A stretch of DNA of 64,000 bases from Camellia lanceoleosa (GCA_025200525.1 CM045758.1:162995040-163059039); one strand, 5' to 3'; shown: positions 47,331 to 58,867, counted from the first letter of the stretch. Made by a program: numbers and translations. The notes: generated by a model not told the origin, from the sequence alone.

Positions 47331-48194
47331 AAAATAAGATTATTAAAAATATTTTTTTTTTAAAAATTAATGAAGTTAGAGGCAATGCATCCTGCATGAA
47401 ACTATCAGTGGGCCCAAAAGAGTATCTGTCATCTGTGAGAGAATTCCTTCTAACCAAATCAAACTTTTTGTGAAATTTTTCTTGAAAAATAGAAACAGAG
47501 AGACGAAAATGGAAAATACCAACGAAATAGAAACTAAATTTTTTCACAAATTTTTTTTATTTTTTATTTTTTTTGTTCCTTCCACAAATCCAACATTCAA
47601 TCACAACACAATTTAATTTTTTTTTCCTTTTCACAAATTCCTTCCATTTTCTTTCACCTCCGCAAATCCTTTACAAATCTAACACAACATAATAGTCGCA
47701 ACAACATGAACGATGTGTACAAGAAGAAAGAGCAATTTTCACACAACAAAATTCACTATACAAACACTACAGCAAATCTCCCACTTATATTTCTGACAAA
47801 TTCTTCAACACAATTTGTAAAAGAAATTTTAGTTTTTAGCAACTATTGTAAAAGAAAAGAATTTTCTCTCACACCCCTCCTGTAATGTTTGTTTTCAACA
47901 GCTTAATTCTCCAATTTTGTACCAATTAATCTTTCTAGTATTGCAATTGCACTTCTTCATCAGGTAAAGCTACTGAGAGGGAGATTTATAACCTAGCACA
48001 GTCCAAGCTAGGCCGGGCCTAAGTCAAGGCCTTTGCTCTATCAAATGTTGGACACGAGCTAGACTGAGATCTCAGCTCGGTCTTATGGAGCAAGTTTAAG
48101 GTACTAGCGCAGTCCAGAGATGTGCACCGTGCTAAGTTGAATGGAATTTTTCCTCAGAATGTCAGGTTGAGCTGAGCTACAGCTTATTATTGAC
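47331..48194. other. AT-rich spacer and unclassified LTR-like sequence
   Basis: 47331-47960 is AT-rich with T runs and no gene I can recognise. 47980-48194 is more GC-rich, with repeated GCTCGG/GAGCTG words (GGCCGGGCC, CAGCTCGGTC, GAGCTGAGCTAC), and resembles LTR sequence. I cannot place its boundaries. Confidence 0.4.
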
Positions 48195-48720
48195 TGTGGG
48201 GCTCGGTTGAATTCACACTCAGGTTTGACCGATAGGACCGAGCAGGTAGTGCGATCTCAAGGGAAGGTTACGGCTCCACGCCGGGGACAGCTCGGTAAGG
48301 CGTGCTACGTGGCATGTTCAGATTATAGGAAGGAGATTCTACCGTCCGTACACATCAATATCGTTAGGCGGTTTCGCCATTTGGTGTTTGGCAATATTTG
48401 CGCTTACACGTGGAGAAAGGTAAGAAGGGAACATATCCACGCGTCAAGAGAAGGATAGACAGAGGGGAGCGCGTAGAAACTATATAAACGGCGTTGCGCT
48501 CCTTGCATAGGTCTAGAACATCTAGTTATTGGAGTTATCTACCCATTTGCCTGCCTCTCTCTCTCTCTCCCATCTCTCTAAGTGTGCTAACTTGACCGTC
48601 GGAGGGTTTTTTCGGCAGCACACCACTGGATAGCTCACCGTCTTTGTGTTCTCAGGTCACTCAGAAAGAAGCGAAGCTTGGACACGAGGAGTACGGAAAG
48701 CGACGAATATTTGCTACCCA
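48195..48720 (+). mobile_element. 5' LTR of a second Tat-like Ty3-gypsy element
   Basis: It starts TGTGGGGCTCGG and ends CTACCCA just before a PBS-like string. It contains CTATATAAACGG (TATA box near 48480) and a (CT)n tract near 48555, both usual in LTR promoters and leaders. An inverted match to its first bases (ACCGAGCCCCACA) lies at 51731-51743 and may be the last remnant of the missing 3' LTR. The boundaries are inferred from these signals. Confidence 0.5.
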
Positions 48721-48727
48721 TATAATT

Positions 48728-48744
48728 TGTGTTGTCTGTGGGAA
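48728..48744 (+). other. Decayed primer-binding site
   Basis: TGTGTTGTCTGTGGGAA resembles the TGGCGCCGTCTGTGGGAA primer-binding site common in plant Tat/Ogre elements. The GTCTGTGGGAA half is intact. Confidence 0.6.
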
Positions 48745-50159
48745 CCATTGACAGACAAAACCTTGTCCTCCAAGCTTTTTTGACTATCTTTCATGGTAAA
48801 CAATGACGACATTCCACTGTCCGTCATCGACGGCATTACTCCGGAGTCCGTCCAGCGAAGAGATGGCCCTCCTGTCATCCCGACCATGGCAGGCCTGTAG
48901 ACTTTCTCTCGAGGGCTCCCCAGAAACGCGCGAGACAAACGCGCGAGGAACACTGATCGTTCGCAAAGTCCTGAAAAGTGTCAACGGTGAAGAAAGTTGC
49001 ACACTCAGCGCCTGGAGCACAAACTGAACGACCAAGATGCCATTATTCGTAGGATGGCAGTTAAGATGGAGGCGTTGAAACGAAAAGTCAAGGGGAAAGG
49101 TGTTGCTAGAGTGGGAAACCTGTAATATCCTTGTTCTGTGGTGTGCTAATTGGTCCTTAATACGAGTATGCTTATGTGCTTAATATGATTTTGTGTGCCA
49201 TTATGTGGAAATATGTGGTTTTGAATTTCTATCTATTCACCGTAGGAATTATTGTTTGATTATCTACTTTGGGAATTAAATTGAAGGCCTTATCGGCCAC
49301 CAAAACCAAAATTGATTGCACCATTATGCTTAGCGTAATTTTTAGAGCCTACGGTGAAATTTAATTGAAAATTAATTCGGGTCAGATTAAATTGATTAAA
49401 TTAATGAATTAGTGCCCAATTACCTTATTATTATTATATTGGCATTAGTGGGTTATGTTGTAAGGGCATTACACCCTCAAATTCCTTCCTTAGGGCATTT
49501 TGGCTGATTTTTGGACTCAAAGAAGGAGAGAGGGTCGGCTAAGAGAGAGAGAGTGAAAGAAATTGAGAATTTGATCATTGAAGCTTGATTTTGGGGGCCA
49601 ACTCTAGATTTGACCATAGATTAGAGGAATTGAACCTCTAGGTAAGCATTGATTCTTGAATTCATGAGTTTAAGGTGTAATCTTGTGTGTTCAAAGTTAA
49701 TTAATGGTCAAGAGCATGTTTTGAATTTGTTTTGTTGAATTGGAAGACCATATATGCATGCATGCATGTAATTGTTTGGAATTTGCATAATTGAGCTTGA
49801 ATTACATGATTCATGTTGCAATTTGGTTGAAATCCATGTAAATTTGTAATTGAAGCTCATGTATAATCACCATTGGTATCATCTAAGTTGAGAATGGGAG
49901 CTAGACATCACATGCATGTACAATCTATGAAGATAAGAGCTTTGAATGCATAAATGTGTATGTTAGAATTGAGTTTGGTGTCAATTTGAGCCATGCATAT
50001 GTTAAATCTTTGAAATTAAGCTCCATGATGATGAGTTTTGGTGTTTATACCCTGTTAGTACAAGTATGTGTGGAATTGGAGCTACAAAATGCATGAATTG
50101 TTAGTTGAAAGTCGAAATAGAGCTCAAGAACACAATCTGGAAAACCCAGAAAATTGAGG

Positions 50160-50390
50160 TCCGCTCGAGCGGGGAACCCGCCGCTCGAGCGTGAATTACG
50201 TGCTCCCAGTACTTTTTGCAGACTTGGTGTCTGCTCCAGCGGGTGAGTTCACGCTCGAGCAGGTAGCTAAGTAGACAGGCCTTCCGCTCGAGCGCCTTAT
50301 TTAACACTCGAGCGTATTTTTTATGCAACCAATACTTTTGTAGGCCTTAAGGGTTCGCTCGAGCAAAGGAGTCCACACTCGAGCGGGGAC
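50160..50390. repeat. Paired CGCTCGAGC palindrome array
   Basis: CCGCTCGAGCGG (a perfect palindrome near 50162), GCCGCTCGAGCG (near 50180), and later CGCTCGAGCA, CCGCTCGAGCG, ACTCGAGCG, CGCTCGAGCA and ACTCGAGCGG form four pairs with about 20 bp inside each pair and about 65 bp between pairs. Confidence 0.65.
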
Positions 50391-50703
50391 CCTGATTTCT
50401 GAAATTTTGAAAATACATTCTGTGTTCTGTTTTCCGTTCCCTTTTCACTTCTAAGCACTCTTAGGCATACATTGAGCATTGTAATTGAATTAAAGAGATA
50501 AGAATGAAGCCTAAAGAGGAAAATGTGAATTAAAGAATGGACTAAATTAATTATGTCCCATATGTGTTATGTGATATGTAGGGTCAAGCTCCATAGCAAA
50601 TCCACAAGCCGATCACTATGAGTAATATCTGAAATACATATTGTTGTCCAATTGCTTACTTCTATGTAAGTTTTGTAAAGTTCATTAATTTTGAATGGTG
50701 GAC

Positions 50704-51083
50704 AAAGTTTGAAAGGCTTAAATGCCAGTTTGACATAACAAGTTTGAAAGACTTAAATTCCAGTTTGATATGACAAGCTTGAAAGGCTTAAATGTCAGTC
50801 CGATATGACAAGTTTGAAAGACTTAAATGCCAGTCTGATATGAAAAGTTTGAAAGGCTTAAATACCAGTCTAATATGACAAGTTTGAAAGGCTTAAATGC
50901 CAGTCTGATATGACAAGTTTGAAAGGCTTAAATGCCAGCTTGATATGACAAGTTTAGAAGGGCCGAAAGGCCGGTCTGATACGAAAGTTTGATAAGGCCA
51001 AAAAAGCCAGTCTGATATAAATGTTCGAAAAGGGCCAAAGGCCAGTTTGACATGAATGAATTGGACCAAAGGCCGTCTGATGT
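50704..51083. repeat. 35 bp tandem repeat, about 10-11 units
   Basis: The unit is AAGTTTGAAAGGCTTAAATG followed by CCAGTCTGATATGAC. The first seven units are well conserved. The last three or four diverge to AAGGGCC/GGCCAAAGGCC variants. Confidence 0.85.
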
Positions 51084-51743
51084 ATTATGTTCCAATGTAT
51101 TTTCTTTATTTGATATTATTCACTAGGCTTCTGCTCACGCTTATTCATGTGTTTGTAGGTGAGCCAAGAGAGGTCCAGACCCAGCCCCAGTGAAGTCTGT
51201 ATGGAACAACCGAGTTTTGGAAAGTCAGCCTATGTGTCTCACGCATGAGACTCGCCTTCGCCTTTGTTATTTTGTTTTATGTTGTCACGTTGGCAGAGTC
51301 TTTGTATATGTTTGTATATATAGTCCATGGGTTGACTTAGTTTTGGATGATCCTATCTGTACAGAACTTTTTGATACTTTAATTCTGTTGTGAGTTATTA
51401 ATGTTTATATGTATGACTTGTTTGACGTGCCATGTAAGCACAGCTCTAAGGACACAGTTTTCAAATTGCTTCTGTTTGGCCCCCATTAACTCTGTTAAAA
51501 TACGTATGGTTTGGTTTGAGGCCGTAGGTAATCTCACGATTACTAGCCGGTTATGTCCTTAACCCACGGGGGCGGGTTCGAGTCATGACAAAACCACAGT
51601 GAGCGCACCCAACCCAGCCATTTAGGCAACCAGAACCAGCGGCGGACGCCCCCCCTCTCCATCACCAAAAGCTATGGGGTTGGTGATTCTAACCCATTGG
51701 CGAAGAAGTCATGCGCACGAGATAGCAGCTACCGAGCCCCACA

Positions 51744-52399
51744 GTCACAGTCAATAGAGAATACTTAACATGGAGAGATATCTTACTCTTGTCAACCACA
51801 AGTCTCGCTCCGGACACAACCCAGTACCCAAGTAGGTCTTAAGGCCCTCTCATCATCTTTGTCGTATCGATAAACCTAAGAAGTTTAGGCGCCTGTGCCG
51901 CAATGGGAGGGCTGTCAAGATACAGAGCAGAGTTTATGTTTATGTCAGATGGGCACGGAGGTGGTTTTTGAGCCGGCATTGAGAAATGCATGCTAATCAG
52001 GGTTGATATAATTCCAAACTTTTGAGCCAGGACTAGAGATCCATCCCAAGTAAGTGCCTTCACGACTACAATGCCAATAACCTTAGAAAAATAGAGACCT
52101 AAAAAGAGAATCTTTTTTAATCCGAATTCCCATACTTCGAACTAGGCCCTGGTTACAATGGAAAGGTCCTTGTCGCTTTCGACCAAAGCAGTGCATACAT
52201 GAGAAAAGCACTTCCACTTGACCTTTTCGCAGTGCTTATGATTGTTTGAGTTACTGGAGTTTTTGCCATTTAGCTCTTCCTGAAGTTGGAAGCTCTTCGG
52301 TAGAGATGAAAGATGCTGCAAATAGATCGCTAAGTAGTTGTTTTTTTTCCCTTCCAAATAAAGTCGAAGCCCCGTGACTAGCCTCCTTCCCACATCTAC
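51744..52399 (-). pseudogene. MACPF-domain protein (CAD1/NSL1 family) pseudogene, 3' exon fragment
   Basis: Read on minus from about 52399, the frame gives VDVGRRLVTGLRLYLEGKKN, LAIYLQHLSSLPKSFQL, KWKCFSHVCTA, a stop near 52142, FGLKKILFLGLYFSKV, then QKFGIISTLISMHFS and PKLLRFIDTTKMMRGP, a stop near 51840, and GYWVVSGARLVVDKSKISLH to KYSLLT near 51750. This order matches the C-terminal half of plant MACPF proteins such as CAD1/NSL1, which restrain salicylate-dependent cell death. The exon starts after a CATGACAG splice acceptor (near 52400), so it derives from genomic DNA. The MACPF core itself is not present, and two stops make it non-functional. Confidence 0.8.
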
Positions 52400-53460
52400 C
52401 TGTCATGGAATTCAAATACGTCATCATGATAATAATCAATAAATAGGTAGCATAATCACACATTCATATAATGTATTTTGCTGATCCTTCTTTTGGGACG
52501 ACATGACCTAAATCTCATCCAAACTAAAAATTGCACGGCATTTGCTGGTATACAGGACAAAATAAACTAGTTTGGCAGTCTAACATGAAAAACTAAATTA
52601 TTCTTTACCTCCAATTGCATCTATTAGTTTTTGAAATACTCATAACCCAAACATGGAAGAAGATGCAAGCAAAATCATTGTTTGAATATATTCATGCTAG
52701 CATCAAGGAAAAATAGGTCACCATTGTGAACTATATATGACCACTGTCATCTATGTATACCAGCACAAAGAAGTTCATGCAAATACAGTAGAGAAATATC
52801 AACAAAGAAACCGAAAAGATGCCTTGGAAACTCTAACATGATTTCCATATTGGGATTATATTAGATGGCCAACACAATTTTTTTTAAGCTCCAAAATTTA
52901 TGCATAAGTTATTCTAATTATTTCGCTTGGATCATCGAAGATGTACAAACTCGCTTTCATCATCTGATGTTGTTTATCTATCTATGACAATTAACATTGA
53001 AATAATATGATGAAATAGGATAAATCATTAATATTGCCATGCATCTCTCTAATGAATTATGAAATAAACCTTCAGCATAAATGATTGGTTCTGCTAAAAT
53101 TTTAGTACATGCATAAACACTAAAATTATTCATTAGTTTGACCAAAGTCAATACTTCATCTTGACAAATGATTTCCTTCACATGTTTATGATAGTCCATC
53201 ACATAGTGAGAAATAAGAGAGCGTAGAAGTGTATAAAAAGTGTGCTTCACTTATTGCCTTTTAATAGGTTCTTTTTCTGAGAGAAATATTCTAGTGAATG
53301 GAGGCTCCTGCTCCAATTTCAATTTAGTTCTTTAATCTACATTTCCATTAATTTTTCTTATCTAAACTTTTTACCTCTATTTTTTTTAACCAGAAAAAAG
53401 AAAAAGAAATTGATGTTCGATTATTGTCAAAGTAGAGGGCGAAAAAATAGATGATATATA
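52400..53460. other. Intergenic / intron remnant, no gene recognised
   Basis: The first tens of bases upstream (minus) of the MACPF exon look like intron (TTATTATCATGATGACG..CATGACAG). I searched the rest for an upstream MACPF exon and did not see one. A 90-residue minus frame at 52978-53250 has no recognisable motif. Confidence 0.5.
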
Positions 53461-53726
53461 TGTTAAGTTTTGTTATTCTAGACGTTAGGTTGCTTTAGTG
53501 GTTTGTTACCACTCTGTCAATAAATCCCTATTGTTAAGGGTTAGTTGTTTAATTGAATTAGTCTTACCACGTTATTAGGACCTGGTAAACGTGGGTTGTT
53601 ATTTTTCTTGTTTTTCAGGTTTTGCTCAGTAAGGCTATAAACTAGCCAAGTTTTCTCTTCAATAAGATAATAGAGATTTCTCCCAAATTTCTTTATCTCT
53701 TCTATAAGTTTTTTTGGCTCTTAACA
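53461..53726 (+). repeat. 5' LTR of the copia element
   Basis: TGTTAAG...CTTAACA, followed by the PBS at 53729. Confidence 0.9.
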
Positions 53727-53728
53727 TT

Positions 53729-53740
53729 TGGTATCAAAGC
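53729..53740 (+). other. Copia primer-binding site (initiator tRNA-Met type)
   Basis: TGGTATCAAAGC, one base from the canonical TGGTATCAGAGC, two bases after the LTR end. Confidence 0.85.
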
Positions 53741-53805
53741 CCCGTCACGGGACCTGGTTAAAATTAGAAGCAACAGTTTTCTACGTGTGCAGTGGTTGAA
53801 GCACA

Positions 53806-54228
53806 ATGGTAGAAAGTTCTTTTGTGCAGCTAGCAGTTCTAAAATTTGATAGACATTATGATCATTAGGCGATGCTCATGGAAAACTTCTTGTGTTCTAA
53901 GCAGTACTGGGGCTTGGTGGAGAATAGGATTCCTGCAGTAGTAGAAGGTCTCACTAATGCTCAAAGGAAGAGCATTGAAGATCAGAAGTTGAAAGATTTG
54001 AAAACAAAGAACTATCTATTTCAAGCAATAGATCGTTCAATCCTAGAGACTATACTCAACAAGGATACATCAAAGAACATATGGGATTCTTTGAAGCAGA
54101 AGTATCACGGTACAACATGAGTAAAGCGTGCTCACTTGCAAGCTCTACGGAAGGAGTTTGAAATTCTTCACGGCTGGAGAATCTGTGAATAAGTATTTTT
54201 CTCTGACCCTTGCCATAGCCAATAAGAT
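53806..54228 (+). pseudogene. gag: Copia gag, N-terminal half
   Basis: An ATG at 53806 begins MVESSFVQLAVLKFDRHYDH, then an in-frame stop (TAG, near 53866) where Trp is usual. The frame continues as AMLMENFLCSKQYWGLVENRI (53869 onward) and IWDSLKQKYHGTT to a TGA at 54118, then decays. This is the N-terminal capsid part (UBN2-type) of plant copia Gag. The coding sequence is interrupted at 54228 by LTR F and resumes at 58868. Confidence 0.8.
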
Positions 54229-54574
54229 TGTAGACACCCCATTTTTTACCATCTTCAAGACTTGGTTGTGCTTGCTAGTACATCCAACCACTAGTTTGAT
54301 AGCTCGTCGAGTACTCAACTGTCGCGGCGGAACGTCACAGGTTTGAGCTTTCCAAACCCTGTATCATTTCTGCCCCATTTTTGGACCATGTATTGGCCCT
54401 TCCAGCTTGATTCTCTTGGTGCACTGCCGACCACCTTTTGGCCATGCCAGCCTTGCCTTTGTTACTGCCGGCCATCAATGAGCCACTGCCAGCCACCACT
54501 GATGGCCGGCAGAACCCTTGGCTCAGCAGGTTTCACGCCAGATCTTTTGAGCCCGCTGGTTTTCACTCATCTCT

Positions 54575-54672
54575 CCTCCATACACGTTTATGGAGGGATG
54601 AGCCCCTTTCCGAGCTTGTTCAACAAGCTTTGCATTGCTCCCTTCTATATAAGGAGAGGCCCTTCCTCTCCA
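54575..54672 (+). promoter_or_regulatory. F LTR promoter with palindromes around the TATA box
   Basis: CCTCCATA (54575) pairs with TATGGAGG (54589-54596). AGCTTGTT-C-AACAAGCT lies at 54613-54629. TATATAAG lies at 54646-54653. GGAGAGG pairs with CCTCTCC across CCCTT just downstream (about 54653-54671). The geometry is the same as in A3. Confidence 0.7.
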
Positions 54673-57015
54673 GCAGAAGTTCAGCCTTTTTTTAGAGGAG
54701 TTGTATCTCTCTCTCTCTATATTTCTCATTCTCTCTCTATATATTGCATAGAATAGTGCTCTAAAGTCCATTTTTCTTGCACTTTTGCACTACAACACAT
54801 AGAGGTACACCACCACCTTTGGGCTGAGGTTCTTGGGAGTGTTACTTGAGCTCTGAAAGTTGGTTTTTAGCCTCAGAGCTTGCTGGTTTCGAAGTTGAAC
54901 TTCAAGAGTGAGTATATTTCCCTTTTTAGCATTTATTTGTACCCCATTTTGGCCATCCTTGCATATTGTTTTAGGTCTTCCTTTGAACTGAAAAAAGATC
55001 TATTTTTGTATGCTTTAGACCTTTGTTTAAGGTCACTTTTTCGTCGGGGGTGGTTTACCCCCTCTTAGGCCTTGTTTTGAGCCATCCCTTTAGGCTCTTG
55101 TTGAAGCCTTTGCATGACCTTTCCACCACTGAAATCTAGAGGATTTTCAATGGTGGAAAGATGGTTTTGGTATCCTAAATAGGAGAGGGTCATCCCCTCT
55201 CCTTTGTGTCTTGTTTACTTACTTTAGATGCCTCATGTTTGAGCACCTTTGTTAAGCCTTTGTTAGCCATATCTTAGCTTGTATTTGTGGTTTTTTTGCT
55301 GAGGCATAACACTATTTTTGATTTCTTTGGTCACTCCATGCATGGTTTATACACTTGTAGTGTAAATCACACAAACTAGTTTTATGTGCTTCATGAAATA
55401 GTATGTCATTCTAGCTTGTTTTCTTTCTATTTAAGCATGTTTTTGCTGATTTTTTGCCATGTCATGACTCTTTTTTGGTTTGGTTTGGTTGGCCCTTGCA
55501 TGCCTCACGCACTTGTAGTGTAATCCTCTCTATTGCCTTAACATGCATCATGCTTTAACATGTCATTTTAGCATGCTTTTGGCTTAGCTCTGAGAAGATT
55601 TTGTTCATGTTTTACCATTTTTAAGGACTGATTTTGGTTGTTTTGGCCATGCATGACTTGCTTTGTATAGCCATGGTTCAATCTAGCTTGTTAGCTTTGT
55701 GCACCAAGTCCACTAGCATGTGTTACTTGGCCTATTTCAACAATTTGGCATCACTTGTTATGTTATTTCAGTCCTTGTAATGTGGTCATACACTTGCATT
55801 TGACATGCTTTCAATGTCTTAGAGAGTTTGTGTTTTATGCCTCATGAATGGATCATTGTGCATGCCTCTATGCTTAGGTCTTTGGGATGCCATCTCAGTG
55901 GGTTTTTGGGCTTATTTTGACATGCCTTAACTCTGATTTTTTTTGGTTGAGTCATCCCATGCTTGGTCTTAATAGGTGTAGTGTAATCCACCTTATTTGC
56001 CTTGTATGCATCATGCCTCATGCTCACCATGCTAGCTTGTTTTGGCTTACTTTCATACATGTTTTAGTCTTATTTTAACATGTTCTACGACTTTTTTGGG
56101 TTGCCTTTGCCATATGCTTCATGTTTTGCCTAGTTATAGTACAAGTGCTCTTGCTAGCTTCAAGCTTTGGGCACCATAGCATGCTTCATTTGCATCATGT
56201 CTATGATTTGGCATCATTTATCATGTTATTTCAGAGCTTATAGTATTGCCATATTCCCACTTCAATCATGCTTTAAGTGCCTTTGAGTGTTGTGCATTAT
56301 TGACTAGCTTATGGCTTAGCTTGTATGCTTGCATGCCTAGGTCTTTGGGCCGTCATCTTAGCATGTTTAGGTCCTTATTTTGACCTATTTGAGCTCTGTC
56401 CATGCTTAGTTCATGCATTTGTGCCATGTATTGCATGCCTTATTTGTAGTCCTCTTTGATAGCTCCATGCTTTTAAGGACCTTCGCATGCTTTACTTGTG
56501 TTGTTTAAACGATTTGGCATCATTTCTTACCTCATTTCAGTGCACTTGGTGTTGTTACACTTCCATACTTTTCACTCTTTAGGTGTTCTTGAGAGTTGCA
56601 TCTTTATACCTTAATTGGTGAGCCAATTGGCATGCATGCTTGTATGTGTTTTCGGTGCCTTCATCTTAGCATTTTGGCCACTGATTTGGGCATATCTAAG
56701 GTCTGTCTGCTTTGCTTAAGTCCATTGAGCATGGTTGATTACATTTTGTTTGCATGCTTGCATTACATTGCATTGTTTATACCTTATACTTTGCATTGTG
56801 TATGCTTAGGTGACATTGCATTGAGTATGCCATCATTTGCATTGTGCACGCTAATTGACATTTGCATTGTGCACGCTAATTGACATTTGCATTGTGCATG
56901 CCATTAGCCTTGTCAGGTTGTTCATATTACATTACATGTTTGCATGCTTAAGTCATATTGCATGTTTGCATGCTTGAGTCGTATTGTGTATGCCATGCTT
57001 GTGTTGCATTGTCGT

Positions 57016-57093
57016 TTGGATTAAGTGTTAATCCGAGCACGAGAAACGAGGGACGTTTCATACTTCAAGTGATGAAACGTGTCTCAATTCTCG
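57016..57093. repeat. Double hairpin of copy F
   Basis: Hairpin I pairs TTGGATT (57016-57022) with AATCCGA (57030-57036, one G:T). Hairpin II pairs 57040-57061 with 57072-57093, with three mismatches in 22 positions (57046/57087, 57047/57086 and 57052/57081) and one G:T pair. Confidence 0.7.
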
Positions 57094-58867
57094 ATCGCCG
57101 ACGCTCTTGATCAAGCATGATAGAGTTCTAGGATATTAATGTGTTTTCGTGCATTCATTTCACATTGATTTGTACATGTTGGATCTTTGGCCATCATGCA
57201 TCGGGATGCGTGGTTGATGGTCTTGGATCTAACTATGCCTCTCCATTGATGTTTCGAGGCGATATGGGGTGGCATAGTGCGTACATACCCTTGGGAGACC
57301 CTCCATTTTCTCTATTTTGTGGTCTGCTGCAGCTTGGTGTCACAGCACACCAGTGGCCGGCAGACCTTCATTCTTGGCCGGCAGATGGTCGACAGTGGTT
57401 TCCCATGGCCGGCAGGCCACTGGTGTATTCCCCAGACTGGTTTTGGTAAGATTCAACAGGAATTCCTTGAGGACACCCTGCAGACAAAGCCTCTAAAGAG
57501 CAACTGGAGAGCTTTTCGGGACGGCAACCGGGCATGTATCCTCTTCTCCACCAACCAGAGCTGGAACAGCATTGTTTACTATTTTCCTTATTTGTTAACT
57601 AGCTCAAGTTTTGTAATAATTAATTAATTTGTTAATTAGTTAGTTGTTATAATAATTAGTTGTAGCTAATTATTCAATTTGGTTGTGTAATAATTAGTCT
57701 AATTAGATTATTAGATTAGTTGATTAGCTTAGCGTAGCTAGCTTAGCGTATTCATTCGGACCCTCCGTCGAGAGGGCGAACTTTGTAATAAGTGTGCGTG
57801 CGTGTGTGCATGTCTTCCAACCCCCATTTCTTTCTCCCTTTTATTTACCTACTTTCGATGGTTAGTTTTAGGTCATTTTCAATTAGCATCCTTATGCTTT
57901 GCATGCGTACATCTATTCATCTATCTTGCATGCACCGGGCTCGGCGCATCATACTAACTGTATTGTTTTTCAATTCCAAGTTGAATACATGATTATCAAG
58001 TTGCATTTCACATGCCATTTTAGAATAGCCGAGCCTATTTCTTGTTGCATTTCGTATGTGTTGCATTAGCCATCTTAACATGAACTAAGATCATGCATTG
58101 ATTACTAACTAGCTCTTGTTTTGGCTAGGAATACTAGGTAAGCTTTTACGCTTTAGCATACCACGTGAGTGTTATTGATTGCCATGTTAGCATGCTTACC
58201 ATGAGGCTAACTGCTTATGTGATATAACTGCCTGAATGCCTGTGGGTGAAGGTTGAATGGCTTGAATTGGAACAATTCATCAAATCCTCGTTTTAGCCTA
58301 CTTGCGAGTAGCAAACTTCAAACCATTTTCAAATAAATGGACATGCAATGTGTTGTTCCAAATTAGGCGATCTAGTCTATACTTGTATGATGTGTGCATC
58401 ACATTCTAGGTTTAATAACCGGAATAAGAACACATGTGTTTTTAAAAGCAAGATAGCATGATAGTAGTGGCCGATCTTTAATCGGGCGAGCGGGGGTGCT
58501 CATTGCATGACCTTCCCTAATCGTACCCAAGTTCCCGAGCCGAGGTAACTTTGGTGATGACGGACACGTGGCCTTAGGCACGAGTCAGGGTTTCCTAAAT
58601 TCCCCCAAAATAAAATATTTAGGTGGCGACTCTGTATCTGGCAAAGCAGTCCATGTTTGGCACTTCTTTACAAAAATCAGTTTTCCAAAACGATTTGTCA
58701 AATTTGGACTCTTTAGTGATTTATCGATCTTGCATTGCACTTTGCGGGATCAGATTCAGAACCGCGACATTGAGTTCGAACTGTAGTAGTAAGCCCAAAT
58801 GAACAAAACGGGATTTCGCGCCTGATTTTTTGCGCGCGGAGCCCTGGGACGTTTGGGCGCGTCTACA

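Larger units (their letters stand above)
49121..51590 (+). mobile_element. Solo LTR, 2470 bp, with CTCGAG and 35 bp repeats
   Basis: The termini are TGTAATATCC (49121) and GAGTCATGACA (51590), flanked by AAACC on both sides (49116-49120 and 51591-51595). No gag-pol lies between. It contains a set of CGCTCGAGCG palindromes (50160-50390), a 35 bp tandem array (50704-51083) and a CTCTC-poor body. The style suggests a chromovirus (Tekay/Del-like) LTR, but the family is uncertain. Confidence 0.75.
48793..51730 (+). pseudogene. gag start of the second Tat-like element, split by a solo LTR
   Basis: An ATG at 48793 begins MVNNDDIPLSVIDGITPESV and, despite two in-frame stops (near 48898 and 48984), the frame continues to EHKLNDQDAIIRRMAVKMEA and KRKVKGKGVARVGN at 49119. 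Removing the solo LTR (49121-51590) and one TSD copy, the same frame continues as SERTQPSHLGNQNQRR and onward to about 51730. Only this Gag N-terminal part remains: no capsid, protease or polymerase follows. It is dead. Confidence 0.6.
54229..58867 (+). mobile_element. F, solo LTR of the long-LTR family (4639 bp)
   Basis: It starts TGTAGACACC and ends GGGCGCGTCTACA, with a perfect AAGAT TSD (54224-54228 and 58868-58872). Because the copia frame continues cleanly across the gap (ANKI to KMKANGEDKG), the element boundaries are exact. It has the full set of family features: cluster 1 (54421-54515), promoter palindromes (54575-54672), hairpins I and II (57016-57093), cluster 2 (57350-57423), a TTAATTAG block (57590-57755), hairpin III (near 57761) and the TGGCGACTC motif (58624). 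It contains no gag-pol. Confidence 0.9.

Noticed and set aside
50160..51083. CRISPR-like array of short repeats
   Set aside because: Units are contiguous 35 bp tandem repeats without unique spacers, in a plant LTR; not CRISPR.
51738..51748. TSD joining 48195-51743 as a clean insertion into the MACPF gene
   Set aside because: The 5 bp flanks (TTGAC and GTCAC) do not match, and sequence left of 48195 does not continue the MACPF C-terminus.
52978..53250. Possible upstream MACPF exon
   Set aside because: The frame shows no MACPF motif, so I do not extend the pseudogene to it.
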